NCBI GenBank assembly: GCA_038526275.1
Contig: JBCBGY010000001.1
Span: 1-64,000 of the forward strand
DNA: 64,000 bases
Reading direction: 5' to 3'
DNA from: 188UL27-1 sp038526275
GTDB lineage: Bacteria; Pseudomonadota; Alphaproteobacteria; Rhodobacterales; Rhodobacteraceae
Of the stretch, positions 1 to 8,377 are shown piece by piece. The notes under the pieces are model-generated. The model saw only the letters and a list, made by a program, of their open reading frames with translations. It did not search any database and was not told the DNA's origin. Position 1 is the stretch's first letter, and every line of letters starts with the position of its first letter. The position numbers and the translations under genes are program-made.

Positions 1-399
1 ATGAGCCCCGAACTCACCGTCCTTACCCTCGCAGCCCTGCTGCAAGTCGTCCAGTTCATGCTCTATGCCGTTCCGGCCAATCTGGAACTCGGCACCGACA
101 AAACCCTGGGGCCCCGGGACGATCCCAACCTGGCCCAGGGCCTGACCACCACGACCCAGCGGATGAAACGGGCGATGGAAAACCATTTCGAAGGCCTCGC
201 CCTCTTCACGATCGCAGTGGTCGTCGTGACACTTGGCGAGAAAAACTCAAGCTTCACCGCCTTCTGCGCCCATGCCTACCTCGTCGCCCGCATCCTCTAT
301 ATCCCCGCCTATGCCAGCGGCGCGGTGCCGTGGCGATCCCTCATCTGGACGGTGGGCTTCCTGGCGACGCTCGCCATGCTGATCGCCGCGCTCTTGTGA
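1..399 (+). CDS. MAPEG family membrane protein
   Basis: A small hydrophobic protein of 132 residues with about four membrane segments, the usual size and layout of bacterial MAPEG proteins (membrane-associated proteins in eicosanoid and glutathione metabolism). Seen: a first helix at about residues 5-25, a basic stretch with TQRMKRAMENHFEGLALF near residues 52-69, which matches the conserved R-x-x-x-N-x-x-E region, and a hydrophobic C-terminal half. The ATG is the first base of the window, so an upstream start cannot be excluded, but the length fits a complete protein. The substrate is unknown; bacterial members are rarely characterised. It ends just before an intergenic repeat and may be a single gene. 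Confidence 0.8.
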   Translation: MSPELTVLTLAALLQVVQFMLYAVPANLELGTDKTLGPRDDPNLAQGLTTTTQRMKRAMENHFEGLALFTIAVVVVTLGEKNSSFTAFCAHAYLVARILYIPAYASGAVPWRSLIWTVGFLATLAMLIAALL

Positions 400-430
400 T
401 TTCTTATTGGCAAAAATACTTCCGGGGGGG
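400..430 (+). repeat. Short copy of the ATACTTCCG intergenic element
   Basis: Starts directly after the stop codon of the MAPEG gene. It shares the core TTATTGGCAAAAATACTTCC with the longer copy at 37226-37334. It is followed by two hairpins, CTCAGC/GCTGAG at 431-445 and GGGGGG/CCCCCC at 447-465. Position and structure suggest transcription termination; this is inferred. Confidence 0.5.
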
Positions 431-535
431 CTCAGCTTTGCTGAGTGGGGGGCAGGCGGCCCCCCTCCCCCGGTAAACATCTATTCCGCAGGTTCTGCAG
501 ACAGACACCTCGCAAGAACAGTGAAGGAGGCCCCC

Positions 536-1930
536 ATGGCCAGCTATGACGTCATCGTAATCGGCAGCGGCCCCGGCGGCTATGTCTGCGCCATCCGCTG
601 CGCGCAACTGGGTCTCAAAACCGCCTGCGTCGAAGGGCGCGAAACTTTGGGCGGCACTTGCCTCAATGTCGGCTGCATCCCGTCAAAGGCGCTTCTCCAT
701 GCCAGCCACCAACTGCACGAAGCCGAACATAACTTCGCCAAAATGGGCCTGAAGGTCGCTGCCCCCAAAGTCGACTGGGCCCAGATGCTCAGCTACAAGG
801 CCGACACGATCAAAGCCAACACCCAAGGCGTCGAGTTCCTGTTCAAAAAGAACAAGATAGACTGGCTCAAAGGATGGGGATCCATTCCTGCGGCGGGCCA
901 GGTCAAGGTTGGCGACGAGATCCACACCGCCAAGCACATCATCATCGCCACCGGATCGGAAAGCGCCAGCATCCCCGGCGCCGAAGTTACCATCGACGAA
1001 AAGATCGTCGTCACCTCAACCGGCGCGCTCGAACTGCCCAAGATCCCAAAAACGCTGGTCGTTGTCGGCGGTGGCGTGATCGGCCTGGAACTGGGATCCG
1101 TCTATGCCCGGCTTGGCACAAAGGTCACCGTGATCGAATATTTGGATGCGATCACTCCGGGCCAGGACGCCGAAATCTCGCGGCAATTCCAGAAGGTCCT
1201 CACCAAACAGGGGCTCGATTTCGTCATGGGTGCAGGCGTCACCAAGGTCGAAACGCTCAAGACCAAAGCCAAGGTCCATTACGCGCTGCGCAAGGACAAG
1301 TCCGAACATATGCTCGACGCAGATGTCGTTCTGGTCTCAACCGGGCGCAAACCCTACACCGATGGGCTTGGCCTGGAAGCGCTTGGCGTGAAGATGTCCC
1401 CACGCGGCCAGATCGAGGTAAACGACCACTACGCCACCAACGTCGCGGGCATCTACGCCATCGGCGATGCCATTGCGGGCCCGATGCTCGCCCACAAAGC
1501 CGAAGATGAAGGCATGGCTGCTGCAGAAGGTATCGCAGGCCAGCATCCGCACGTAAATTACGGTGTCATTCCCGGCGTAATTTACACCCACCCCGAAGTG
1601 GCCAGCGTCGGACATACGGAAGAGACCCTGAAAGAGGAAGGGCGCGCCTACAAGGTCGGTAAATTCTCCTTCATGGGCAATGGCCGCGCCAAGGCCAACT
1701 TCGCATCCGAAGGGTTCGTGAAACTGCTGGCCGACAAAACCACAGACCGCATTTTAGGGGCTCACATTATCGGCCCCTTGGCGGGTGACCTGATCCACGA
1801 AATTTGCGTGGCCATGGAATTTGGCGCCAGTGCCGAAGATCTCGCCCGTACCTGTCACGCCCACCCGACCTATTCGGAAGCCGTGCGCGAAGCAGCACTC
1901 GCCTGCGGAGACGGCCCGATCCATAGCTGA
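536..1930 (+). CDS. lpdA: Dihydrolipoamide dehydrogenase (E3)
   Basis: Flavoprotein that reoxidises dihydrolipoamide of 2-oxoacid dehydrogenase complexes and the glycine cleavage system with NAD+. The 464-residue length is normal. Seen: N-terminal FAD-binding GSGPGG (residues 10-15), redox-active disulfide GGTCLNVGCIPSKALL (about 38-53), the NAD-binding fold VVVGGGVIGLELGSVYARLG (about 174-193), the second FAD motif YAIGDAI, and the C-terminal catalytic HAHPTYSEAVREAA. The frame is open from 407, but the ATG at 536 has a strong GAAGGAGG site 5 bases upstream and gives the family N-terminus MASYDVIVIGSG, so it is chosen. No other complex subunit is adjacent, so it may be a shared or second E3. 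Confidence 0.95.
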   Translation: MASYDVIVIGSGPGGYVCAIRCAQLGLKTACVEGRETLGGTCLNVGCIPSKALLHASHQLHEAEHNFAKMGLKVAAPKVDWAQMLSYKADTIKANTQGVEFLFKKNKIDWLKGWGSIPAAGQVKVGDEIHTAKHIIIATGSESASIPGAEVTIDEKIVVTSTGALELPKIPKTLVVVGGGVIGLELGSVYARLGTKVTVIEYLDAITPGQDAEISRQFQKVLTKQGLDFVMGAGVTKVETLKTKAKVHYALRKDKSEHMLDADVVLVSTGRKPYTDGLGLEALGVKMSPRGQIEVNDHYATNVAGIYAIGDAIAGPMLAHKAEDEGMAAAEGIAGQHPHVNYGVIPGVIYTHPEVASVGHTEETLKEEGRAYKVGKFSFMGNGRAKANFASEGFVKLLADKTTDRILGAHIIGPLAGDLIHEICVAMEFGASAEDLARTCHAHPTYSEAVREAALACGDGPIHS

Positions 1931-1947
1931 CAAAGCGGCACAGGTCT

Positions 1948-1973
1948 GCGCAGGAAATCTGATTTTTCTGCGC
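1948..1973 (+). terminator. Stem-loop downstream of lpdA
   Basis: A 10-pair stem, GCGCAGGAAA with TTTTCTGCGC (one G-T pair), around a 6-base loop, 18 bases after the lpdA stop. No clear T-run follows, so termination or mRNA 3' protection is an inference. Confidence 0.4.
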
Positions 1974-2044
1974 GGCTTTCGGGCTGACACAGGTGGCGCG
2001 ATTGGCTATCCCTTTCGAACGGCGAAGGAAAGCGGGGCCATCCT

Positions 2045-3019
2045 ATGACGACAGCTTTGTATTGGCACGATGATTGCCTTGGCCACGTGACGCCCATGGG
2101 CCACCCGGAGCGGGTCGCCCGTTTGGAAGCCATCCGCGCGGCCCTTGCCGACCCAGCTTTCGACGCGCTGGACAGGCGAGAGGCCCCCTTGGTCGCTGAC
2201 GCAGACATCCTGCGCGTCCACCCGCAATCCCACCTGGATCATATCCTGGCGTCTGAACCCAAGGTTTCGCTGGAAGAGGCTATCCAGTCCGGCAATTCCG
2301 CCAGCGCGCTGCATAGCCTCGACGCTGACACGCACATGGTCAAAGGATCTGTGGCGGCAGCCCGGCGCGCGGCAGGTGCCTGTGTCGCCGCAGTCGACGC
2401 GGTGATGGCGGGCGACGTCAACAATGCCTTCGCCGCCGTGCGCCCGCCGGGGCACCATGCCGAAAAAACCACGCCTATGGGCTTTTGCCTGTTCGGCAGC
2501 GTGGCCATTGCAGCGAAACGGGCACTTGACCATCACGGCCTCGCCCGCGTCGCCATCATGGATTTCGACGTGCACCACGGCAACGGCACGCAAGATCTGC
2601 TCTGGGCCGAAGAGCGGTGCCTTTTCTCCTCGACCCACCAAATGCCGCTTTATCCGGGCTCGGGCCACGCCAATGAGACCGGCGCCCACGGGAACGTGCT
2701 GAACGCCCCGCTTGCGCCCCATACCGGCGGTGCGGAGTTCCGCGCCGTGATGGAACGCGAGGTCCTGCCTGCCCTCGATCAATTCGCACCGGAGATGGTG
2801 ATCATCTCGGCAGGCTTTGACGCCCATAAGGCTGACCCGCTGGCCAACCTCAATTGGGACGCTGCCGATTTCGCCTGGGCCACGGAAAAGCTGTGCGATC
2901 TGGCGGACAAACATGCGGGGGGGCGGCTCGTTTCGTCGCTTGAGGGCGGATACGATCTGGACGGGCTGGCCGAAAGCACGGCGGCCCATGTCAAAGTACT
3001 GATGGAGCGCGGCGCATGA
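2045..3019 (+). CDS. Histone deacetylase family protein
   Basis: Zinc-dependent deacetylase of the arginase/deacetylase superfamily, 324 residues. Seen: RPPGHHAEK (tandem active-site histidines, about residues 134-142), the metal-binding MDFDVHHGNGTQD (about 172-184) and SAGFDAHKADPL (about 255-266) carrying the third metal ligand. Bacterial members act on acetylpolyamines, acetylated metabolites or acetyl-lysines; the substrate here is not known. The last four bases (ATGA) overlap the start of xseB, so it probably leads a translationally coupled run with xseB, ispA and dxs. Confidence 0.9.
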   Translation: MTTALYWHDDCLGHVTPMGHPERVARLEAIRAALADPAFDALDRREAPLVADADILRVHPQSHLDHILASEPKVSLEEAIQSGNSASALHSLDADTHMVKGSVAAARRAAGACVAAVDAVMAGDVNNAFAAVRPPGHHAEKTTPMGFCLFGSVAIAAKRALDHHGLARVAIMDFDVHHGNGTQDLLWAEERCLFSSTHQMPLYPGSGHANETGAHGNVLNAPLAPHTGGAEFRAVMEREVLPALDQFAPEMVIISAGFDAHKADPLANLNWDAADFAWATEKLCDLADKHAGGRLVSSLEGGYDLDGLAESTAAHVKVLMERGA

Positions 3020-3258
3020 CCGACATTCCGGTAGATGAAATGACGTTCGAGCAGGCCATGGCCGAACTTGAAAAGGTTGTGAGCCAATTGGAGGCAGGCG
3101 ACGTGCCGCTGGAAGCCTCAATCGAACTATACGAGCGCGGCTCTGCCTTGAAAAAGCGGTGCGAGGCCCAACTCAAGGCCGCGGAAGAAAAAGTGGCGGC
3201 AATCACACTCGATGCGGATGGCCAACCCACCGGCACCCGTCCCGTCGAAGGGCTGTGA
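3016..3258 (+). CDS. xseB: Exodeoxyribonuclease VII small subunit
   Basis: An 80-residue acidic helical protein, the size of the family. It binds several copies to XseA in exonuclease VII, which degrades single-stranded DNA. Seen: the characteristic MTFEQAMAELEKVVSQLEAG, then PLEASIELYERGSALKKRCE and a short disordered tail. It overlaps the preceding deacetylase gene by 4 bases and ispA by 4 bases (GTGA). The order xseB-ispA-dxs is widely conserved in proteobacteria. xseA is not in this window. Confidence 0.95.
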   Translation: MTDIPVDEMTFEQAMAELEKVVSQLEAGDVPLEASIELYERGSALKKRCEAQLKAAEEKVAAITLDADGQPTGTRPVEGL

Positions 3259-4115
3259 CCTTCCCGGATACACTGGCGGCGGCGGGCGCTCGGGTTCTGG
3301 CGACCTTGCAGGCAGAACTCGCAAGCGATGCCGACCAGCCCGTGATCCACGCGATGCGATATGCTCTGGGCGGTGGCAAGGGTCTGCGCGGATTTCTGGT
3401 GCTCGAAGGCGCCCGATTGCATGGGGTCGGTGACGAGGCCCTGCCTGCCGCGGCGGCAGTGGAAGCCATCCATGCTTATTCGCTGATCCACGACGACCTG
3501 CCGGCCATGGATGATGATGATCTGCGGCGCGGCCAACCCACCGTTCATGTCAAATGGGACGACGCCACGGCGATCCTTGCCGGGGATGCGTTGCAATCTC
3601 TGGCCTTTGAGATGCTCGCGCGTGGACCAAACCCCAGGGTTGCCGTCGCATTGTCCGGCAGTCTCGCGCGGGCCGCTGGCGCACGCGGTATGGTGTTGGG
3701 CCAGGCGCTAGACATCGCAGCGGAAACATCTGAGGCGCCGTTGACGCTGGAACAGATCACCGAATTGCAGGCCCACAAAACCGGCGCACTGATCGAATGG
3801 TCCGGTGTGGCGGGTGCGCTTCTGGCTGAGGCCGATCCCGCACCGCTGCGGCACTATGCGCAGGCGCTCGGCCTCGCATTTCAGATCGCAGACGACATAT
3901 TGGATGTTGAGGGTGATGCGGCAACTGCCGGAAAACGCTTGCAAAAGGATGCAAGCGCGGGGAAGGCGACATTCGTTTCGCTGATGGGTCTGGAGCCCGC
4001 CCGATCCAAGGCGCAGGCCCTGGTGGACCAAGCCTGCAGTGCGCTGGAGCCCTACGGCCCTGCCGCAGACATGTTGCGCGACGCGGCGCGCTTTGTGATA
4101 TCCCGCGACCGGTAA
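3255..4115 (+). CDS. ispA: Farnesyl diphosphate synthase (polyprenyl synthetase)
   Basis: Short-chain trans-prenyltransferase condensing isopentenyl diphosphate with allylic diphosphates, supplying quinones, carotenoids and the undecaprenyl carrier. 286 residues. Seen: the GGGKGLRG substrate-binding region (about residues 36-43), the first aspartate-rich motif HDDLPAMDDDD (about 80-90) and the second, IADDILDVEGD (about 213-223). The frame is open from 3159, but the GTG at 3255 overlaps the xseB stop in the common GTGA coupling arrangement and gives the expected N-terminal length. GGPP synthase is possible but less likely next to xseB and dxs. Confidence 0.9.
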   Translation: MTFPDTLAAAGARVLATLQAELASDADQPVIHAMRYALGGGKGLRGFLVLEGARLHGVGDEALPAAAAVEAIHAYSLIHDDLPAMDDDDLRRGQPTVHVKWDDATAILAGDALQSLAFEMLARGPNPRVAVALSGSLARAAGARGMVLGQALDIAAETSEAPLTLEQITELQAHKTGALIEWSGVAGALLAEADPAPLRHYAQALGLAFQIADDILDVEGDAATAGKRLQKDASAGKATFVSLMGLEPARSKAQALVDQACSALEPYGPAADMLRDAARFVISRDR

Positions 4116-4126
4116 GGAGGTTTGCA

Positions 4127-6052
4127 ATGGCCGAAGAACCCAAAACTCCGTTGCTCGACAGGATCCACTCGCCCAAGGACATGAAGAACCTGAGCGACAA
4201 GGACTTGCTCCAGCTCAGCCAGGAATTGCGGACAGAGACGATTAGCGCCGTTTCGGTGACGGGCGGCCATCTTGGCGCGGGTCTTGGCGTGGTGGAACTG
4301 ACCGTGGCGCTGCACGCGGTTTTCGATACCCCGCGCGACCGGCTGATCTGGGACGTAAGCCACCAATGCTATCCGCACAAGATCCTGACAGGGCGGCGCG
4401 ACCGGATCCGCACCTTGCGCCAGAAAGATGGCCTGAGCGGTTTTACCAAACGTTCGGAAAGCCCCTATGATCCATTTGGGGCGGCCCACAGTTCGACCTC
4501 TATCAGCGCTGCTTTGGGCTTTGCCGTGGCGCGCGACCTTGGCGGCAAGACCGATGAAGGGATCGGCGACTGCATCGCTGTGATTGGCGACGGCGCCATC
4601 AGTGCGGGCATGGCCTATGAAGCGATGAACAATGCGGGCCACCTGGGCAAACGGCTGATCGTGATCCTGAATGACAATGACATGTCGATTGCACCGCCGG
4701 TCGGCGCCATGTCGTCCTACCTGAGCCGCCTATATGCTGGCGCACCATTTCAGGAGTTGAAGGCTGCCGCCAAAGGGGCCGTGAGCCTGCTGCCGCAGCC
4801 ATTCCAGGACGGAGCCAAGCGCGCCAAGGAAATGATCAAAGGCATGACGGTCGGCGGCACTCTGTTTGAGGAGCTGGGCTTTTCGTATCTCGGCCCGATC
4901 GATGGCCACGATCTGGAACAGCTTTTGGCGGTTCTGCGGACTGTGAAGGTGCGCGCCGATGGCCCGATCCTGATCCATGCGATCACTCAGAAAGGTAAGG
5001 GCTACGCCCCCGCCGAAAGCGCGCGGGACAAGGGCCATGGTGTTTCAAAGTTCGACGTGGTGACGGGCGAACAGAAAAAGGCGCCGTCAAACGCGCCCTC
5101 CTACACCAAGGTTTTCGCCGAAAGCCTGCTGCAAGAGGCGGCGGATGATCCGCGCATCACCGCTATCACGGCGGCCATGCCCGATGGGACGGGGCTGAAG
5201 CTTTTTCACGACCGCTATCCCAGTCGCTGCTTCGATGTGGGCATCGCAGAGCAGCACGCAGTCACATTCGCGGCAGGCCAGGCTGCGGGCGGCCTGAAAC
5301 CGTTTTGTGCGATCTATTCCACCTTCCTGCAGCGTGGCTACGATCAGGTTGTCCATGATGTGGCCATCCAGCGCTTGCCCGTGCGGTTCGCCATCGACAG
5401 GGCGGGATTGGTGGGCGCAGATGGGGCCACCCATGCCGGGGCGTTCGATGTGGGCTTTTTGTCCAACCTGCCGGGCATGGTGGTGATGGCCGCCGCTGAT
5501 GAGGCCGAACTGCGCCATATGGTGGCGACCGCTGTGGCCTATGAGGAGGGCCCCATCGCCTTCCGTTTCCCAAGGGGCGAAGGTGTGGGCTGCGATCTGC
5601 CGGAACGCGGAGAGGTGCTGCCCCTCGGCCGAGGCCGGATCATTGCTGAAGGGAGTGGCATTGCCATCCTTTCTTTTGGGACCCGACTGCAGGAGGTGCA
5701 GACTGCGGCGGAAACGCTTGCCGGGCGTGGGATCAAGCCGACCATTGCGGATGCACGCTTTGCCAAGCCTCTGGATCGCGAACTGATCCTTGAACTGGCC
5801 TCGGCGCATGACGCTTTGATTACAATCGAAGAAGGCGCCATTGGCGGGTTCGGCAGCCATGTCTCGCACCTTTTGGCGGAGGAAGGTGTGTTTGACAGCG
5901 GCCTGAAGTTCCGGTCGATGGTTTTGCCGGACATCTTCATCGACCAGGCTGGCCCGCGCGACATGTATACGGTGGCCGCTATGAATGCCGAGCATATCGA
6001 GGCCAAGGTTTTGGAGGTTCTGGGGATCGAGGTGATTGGCAAGCGCGCCTAG
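4127..6052 (+). CDS. dxs: 1-deoxy-D-xylulose-5-phosphate synthase
   Basis: First enzyme of the MEP isoprenoid pathway: thiamine-diphosphate-dependent condensation of pyruvate and glyceraldehyde 3-phosphate. 641 residues, normal length. Seen: SVTGGHLGAGLGVVELTVAL near the N-terminus, the ThDP/Mg motif GDGAISAGMAYEAMNNAG with LNDND (about residues 152-187), the transketolase central region IAEQHAVTFAAGQA with the conserved Glu, and RAGLVGADGATHAGAFD. An AAGGAGG site lies 7 bases before the ATG, and ispA ends 11 bases upstream, so the two are probably co-transcribed. Confidence 0.97.
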   Translation: MAEEPKTPLLDRIHSPKDMKNLSDKDLLQLSQELRTETISAVSVTGGHLGAGLGVVELTVALHAVFDTPRDRLIWDVSHQCYPHKILTGRRDRIRTLRQKDGLSGFTKRSESPYDPFGAAHSSTSISAALGFAVARDLGGKTDEGIGDCIAVIGDGAISAGMAYEAMNNAGHLGKRLIVILNDNDMSIAPPVGAMSSYLSRLYAGAPFQELKAAAKGAVSLLPQPFQDGAKRAKEMIKGMTVGGTLFEELGFSYLGPIDGHDLEQLLAVLRTVKVRADGPILIHAITQKGKGYAPAESARDKGHGVSKFDVVTGEQKKAPSNAPSYTKVFAESLLQEAADDPRITAITAAMPDGTGLKLFHDRYPSRCFDVGIAEQHAVTFAAGQAAGGLKPFCAIYSTFLQRGYDQVVHDVAIQRLPVRFAIDRAGLVGADGATHAGAFDVGFLSNLPGMVVMAAADEAELRHMVATAVAYEEGPIAFRFPRGEGVGCDLPERGEVLPLGRGRIIAEGSGIAILSFGTRLQEVQTAAETLAGRGIKPTIADARFAKPLDRELILELASAHDALITIEEGAIGGFGSHVSHLLAEEGVFDSGLKFRSMVLPDIFIDQAGPRDMYTVAAMNAEHIEAKVLEVLGIEVIGKRA

Positions 6053-6067
6053 GCAGGAGACAGCGTA

Positions 6068-6712
6068 GTGGATCCCTTTTCGCGCCCTGTTCTGACCTAT
6101 CGCTGGATCGTCTTTCTGCTGGCGGCAGGATACGCTGTCTATCAGTTGGTGAGTTCAAGCTACGAGGGACCTGGCGGGCCCTTTCGCTATCTGACCAACT
6201 GGGCGCTTTTGCTGTCGTTCTATTCCGCATCGCGGATGCTGGCGATTTCCGAAAAGCGCATCACGAACCCGCATCTTCTGACCGCCAGCGTGGCAGCGGT
6301 TCTGAATGCGATGGTGGTGATCCAGTATTGGCGGCTTTATCTGAATGATCCGGCGAGCGTCTCGAACCAGGATCTCGCTTGGTATGTGGAGTATTACATC
6401 CACCTGGTCGGGCCGCTGCTGCAATGGATTGATGCGCTTTTCATTGCCCGCGCTTTCCGACGGCACCTTCCGGCCATGGGCATATTGCTTTGCGTGGTCG
6501 TGGCTTACGTCGCCTGGGCAGAATTTTTCGTGGGGCCCATGAACCGCTCGCCGATTGGCAGCGTAACCAGCGGTCTGCCCTATCCGTTCCTGAACGAGAT
6601 GGAGTTTCAGGCCCGCCTGGTGTTTTACGCCATCAACCTCGCGGCCGCATGGATCCTTTACGGCCTGTTCGCTGTGATCGCGGGCCTGATCCGACGCCAC
6701 ATGGCAAACTAG
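6068..6712 (+). CDS. Six-helix membrane protein, function unknown
   Basis: A 214-residue protein that I do not recognise as a named family. Seen: about six hydrophobic segments (near residues 11-28, 40-60, 71-92, 105-128, 135-155 and 183-208), few charges outside the loops, and a conserved-looking aromatic stretch YVEYYIHLVGPLLQWIDALF in helix 4. The layout resembles FAR-17a/AIG1-like or TMEM-type small membrane proteins, which is only a loose resemblance. It begins with GTG 15 bases after dxs, preceded by AGGAGA, and is probably co-transcribed with dxs. Confidence 0.7.
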   Translation: MDPFSRPVLTYRWIVFLLAAGYAVYQLVSSSYEGPGGPFRYLTNWALLLSFYSASRMLAISEKRITNPHLLTASVAAVLNAMVVIQYWRLYLNDPASVSNQDLAWYVEYYIHLVGPLLQWIDALFIARAFRRHLPAMGILLCVVVAYVAWAEFFVGPMNRSPIGSVTSGLPYPFLNEMEFQARLVFYAINLAAAWILYGLFAVIAGLIRRHMAN

Positions 6713-6746
6713 GCGCTGTGGCCCGGCCCCAGGTGAGAGGGGTGGT

Positions 6747-6770
6747 ATCCTCCGGCGGAGATATTTTCAC
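6747..6770 (-). repeat. Short copy of the intergenic element
   Basis: The core TCCTCCGGCGGAGATATTTT resembles the reverse complement of the element at 37226-37334 and is nearly palindromic. It lies just downstream of the membrane protein gene, where a terminator would be expected. Confidence 0.4.
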
Positions 6771-6891
6771 CTATCAGAATGGGCCGGGAGGAAGTCCCTT
6801 TGCATTCGCATAGGTGGAGCGTGCCGTCTTAAGGCTTGACAACGACGCGCCTCGTGGGGCCCACTTTTGCCATCAGGGGGGAGATGCTACG

Positions 6892-7752
6892 ATGCGTACG
6901 ACGCTTTTGGCGGCGGCCTTTGCGACTGCCGCTCAACTCACATCAGCGGCAACACTGGACCCGCTACCGTGGACCGATCTGGTCGTGTTTGGCGATAGCC
7001 TGAGCGATCAGGGCAATTTCGGCCCGGGCCGCATTGCCACAAATGGCGATACATGGGCCACGCAGCTTGGTGCCACATCTTGGATCGAAGGGGGTACGAA
7101 CTACGCCTTTCTCGGCGCGACTGCCGCTGACGACCCCAATTCCGTGGACTTTGACGACCAGCGCGATCTGTTCCGAGATGCGCCCCCGGATTTGGGCAGC
7201 GACCCGCTGGTGGTGATCTATTTCGGTGGAAATGATCTGTTCAACAATCCCAGTGAGGCAGGCATTGCGGCGGCGATTCAGGCTATTGGCGCAGGGGTTG
7301 CTGAATTGACCGCCGAGTTTGGGCTGACGCGATATGCGTTTCTCAGCCTGATCGACCTCGGTCTCATTCCGCGCTTTGCCGGTACGCCAGAGGCACCGCT
7401 TGCCACGGCGGCATCCCTTGCCTTTAACGATGCGTTGGAGGTTTTTGCCGACAGCGGCGAAAGCCTTGGTCTGGATCTGACTTACGTCGATATCGAAGCC
7501 TTGGTCGACACTGTCCTGGCAGATCCATCATCTTTCGGGTTTTCGGACGTGACGGGCACCTGCGAGCGCGGCGCCATATCGTGCGACGGTTTCCTGTTCT
7601 GGGATGACAGTCATCCGACGGAAGCCGCTCACAGTTTTGTGGCCCAGACAGTCCTTGAAGCCGTAAGCCCTGCGCCGGTACCTCTGCCGGCAAGTGTCTG
7701 GCTTTTTGCGGGCGGATTGGTCCTTTTGGTCGCGGCGCGCCGGACGGCCTGA
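6892..7752 (+). CDS. GDSL/SGNH hydrolase with VPLPA-CTERM sorting signal
   Basis: Predicted secreted esterase or lipase of 286 residues. Seen: a signal peptide (about 1-20, ending near TSAA), block I FGDSLSDQGNF with the nucleophilic Ser, the block III motif GGNDLF, and the C-terminal D-x-x-H in DDSHPTEA. The last 27 residues form a tripartite exosortase signal: a Pro-rich stretch with VPLPA (263-267), a hydrophobic helix WLFAGGLVLLVAA and a terminal Arg pair. VPLPA-CTERM proteins are the substrates assigned to exosortase XrtD, encoded 12 kb away at 19560. The frame is open from 6814; ATG 6892 with GGGGGAG upstream gives a proper signal peptide. The esterase substrate is unknown. Confidence 0.88.
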   Translation: MRTTLLAAAFATAAQLTSAATLDPLPWTDLVVFGDSLSDQGNFGPGRIATNGDTWATQLGATSWIEGGTNYAFLGATAADDPNSVDFDDQRDLFRDAPPDLGSDPLVVIYFGGNDLFNNPSEAGIAAAIQAIGAGVAELTAEFGLTRYAFLSLIDLGLIPRFAGTPEAPLATAASLAFNDALEVFADSGESLGLDLTYVDIEALVDTVLADPSSFGFSDVTGTCERGAISCDGFLFWDDSHPTEAAHSFVAQTVLEAVSPAPVPLPASVWLFAGGLVLLVAARRTA

Positions 7753-7759
7753 TCCAGCC

Positions 7760-8377
7760 TTAGGGCTGATCGCTTATGTTCCGTTGACCGACGACCCGGG
7801 CGGGCGCGCCGACGGCTATTGCCATGGCCGGGATGTCGCCGCGAACGATGCTGCCGGCACCGATGATGGCACCGTCGCCGATGGTGGCCCCTGGCAGGAC
7901 GATTGCCCGCGTACCGAGCCAGACATCGTTGCCGATCACCACGTTGCCCTCGTCCATGGCTTGCTTGGTAACCGGTTGACCATCATTGAACCGGTAGCCT
8001 GACGCTGTGACCATGACCTCTGGGCCGAAGAGCACATCGTCACCGACGGTAATTTGCCCATCACGCGGGCCAGCCCAAAGCGCACAGCGGGCGCCGAGCG
8101 TGACTCGGCTGCCGATCCTGATCCGCTCCGGATTGGAGAAGACAGCATTCGGGCTGATGTTGCAGCCTTCCCCCATGGTCACCTGCCGCAGCGGGGTGAC
8201 GTGGGAATAGTTGTAGTAGTTGACCAGCTTGATGGCATGGGCCCAGGCGCGCGGGTCCAACAGGCCGCCCAGCAGACGAGCGAGCCGCGCGGGGCGGCCA
8301 AGGCGGGTTTTGTGGGCGGGATCTTCGGTCAATAGCCTTGCAACCAATCTTTGCGAGCGAGCCAGACCGCTTTCCAT
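7760..8377 (-). CDS. LbH (hexapeptide-repeat) acyltransferase, EPS cluster
   Basis: A 205-residue acyl-CoA-dependent acetyltransferase of the left-handed beta-helix family (WcaF/maltose O-acetyltransferase type). Seen: imperfect hexapeptide repeats from about residue 68 (GEGCNISPNAVFSN, IRIGSRVTLGARC, ITVGDDVLFGPEV), the loop YRFNDGQP, and the C-terminal coil NDVWLGTRAIVLPGATIGDG to GSIVRGDIPAMAIAVGAPAR. It is the last gene of the leftward EPS arm and its start overlaps the upstream glycosyltransferase by 49 bases. It probably O-acetylates an EPS sugar. Its stop faces the VPLPA-CTERM gene 7 bases away. Confidence 0.85.
   Translation of the reverse strand: MESGLARSQRLVARLLTEDPAHKTRLGRPARLARLLGGLLDPRAWAHAIKLVNYYNYSHVTPLRQVTMGEGCNISPNAVFSNPERIRIGSRVTLGARCALWAGPRDGQITVGDDVLFGPEVMVTASGYRFNDGQPVTKQAMDEGNVVIGNDVWLGTRAIVLPGATIGDGAIIGAGSIVRGDIPAMAIAVGAPARVVGQRNISDQP

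Noticed and set aside
407..535. 43-codon N-terminal extension of lpdA
   Set aside because: It translates an intergenic repeat and hairpins; a strong ribosome site and the family N-terminus are at 536.
2006..3121. 371-codon open frame on the minus strand
   Set aside because: Antisense to the deacetylase and xseB genes, which have clear motifs and coupled starts.
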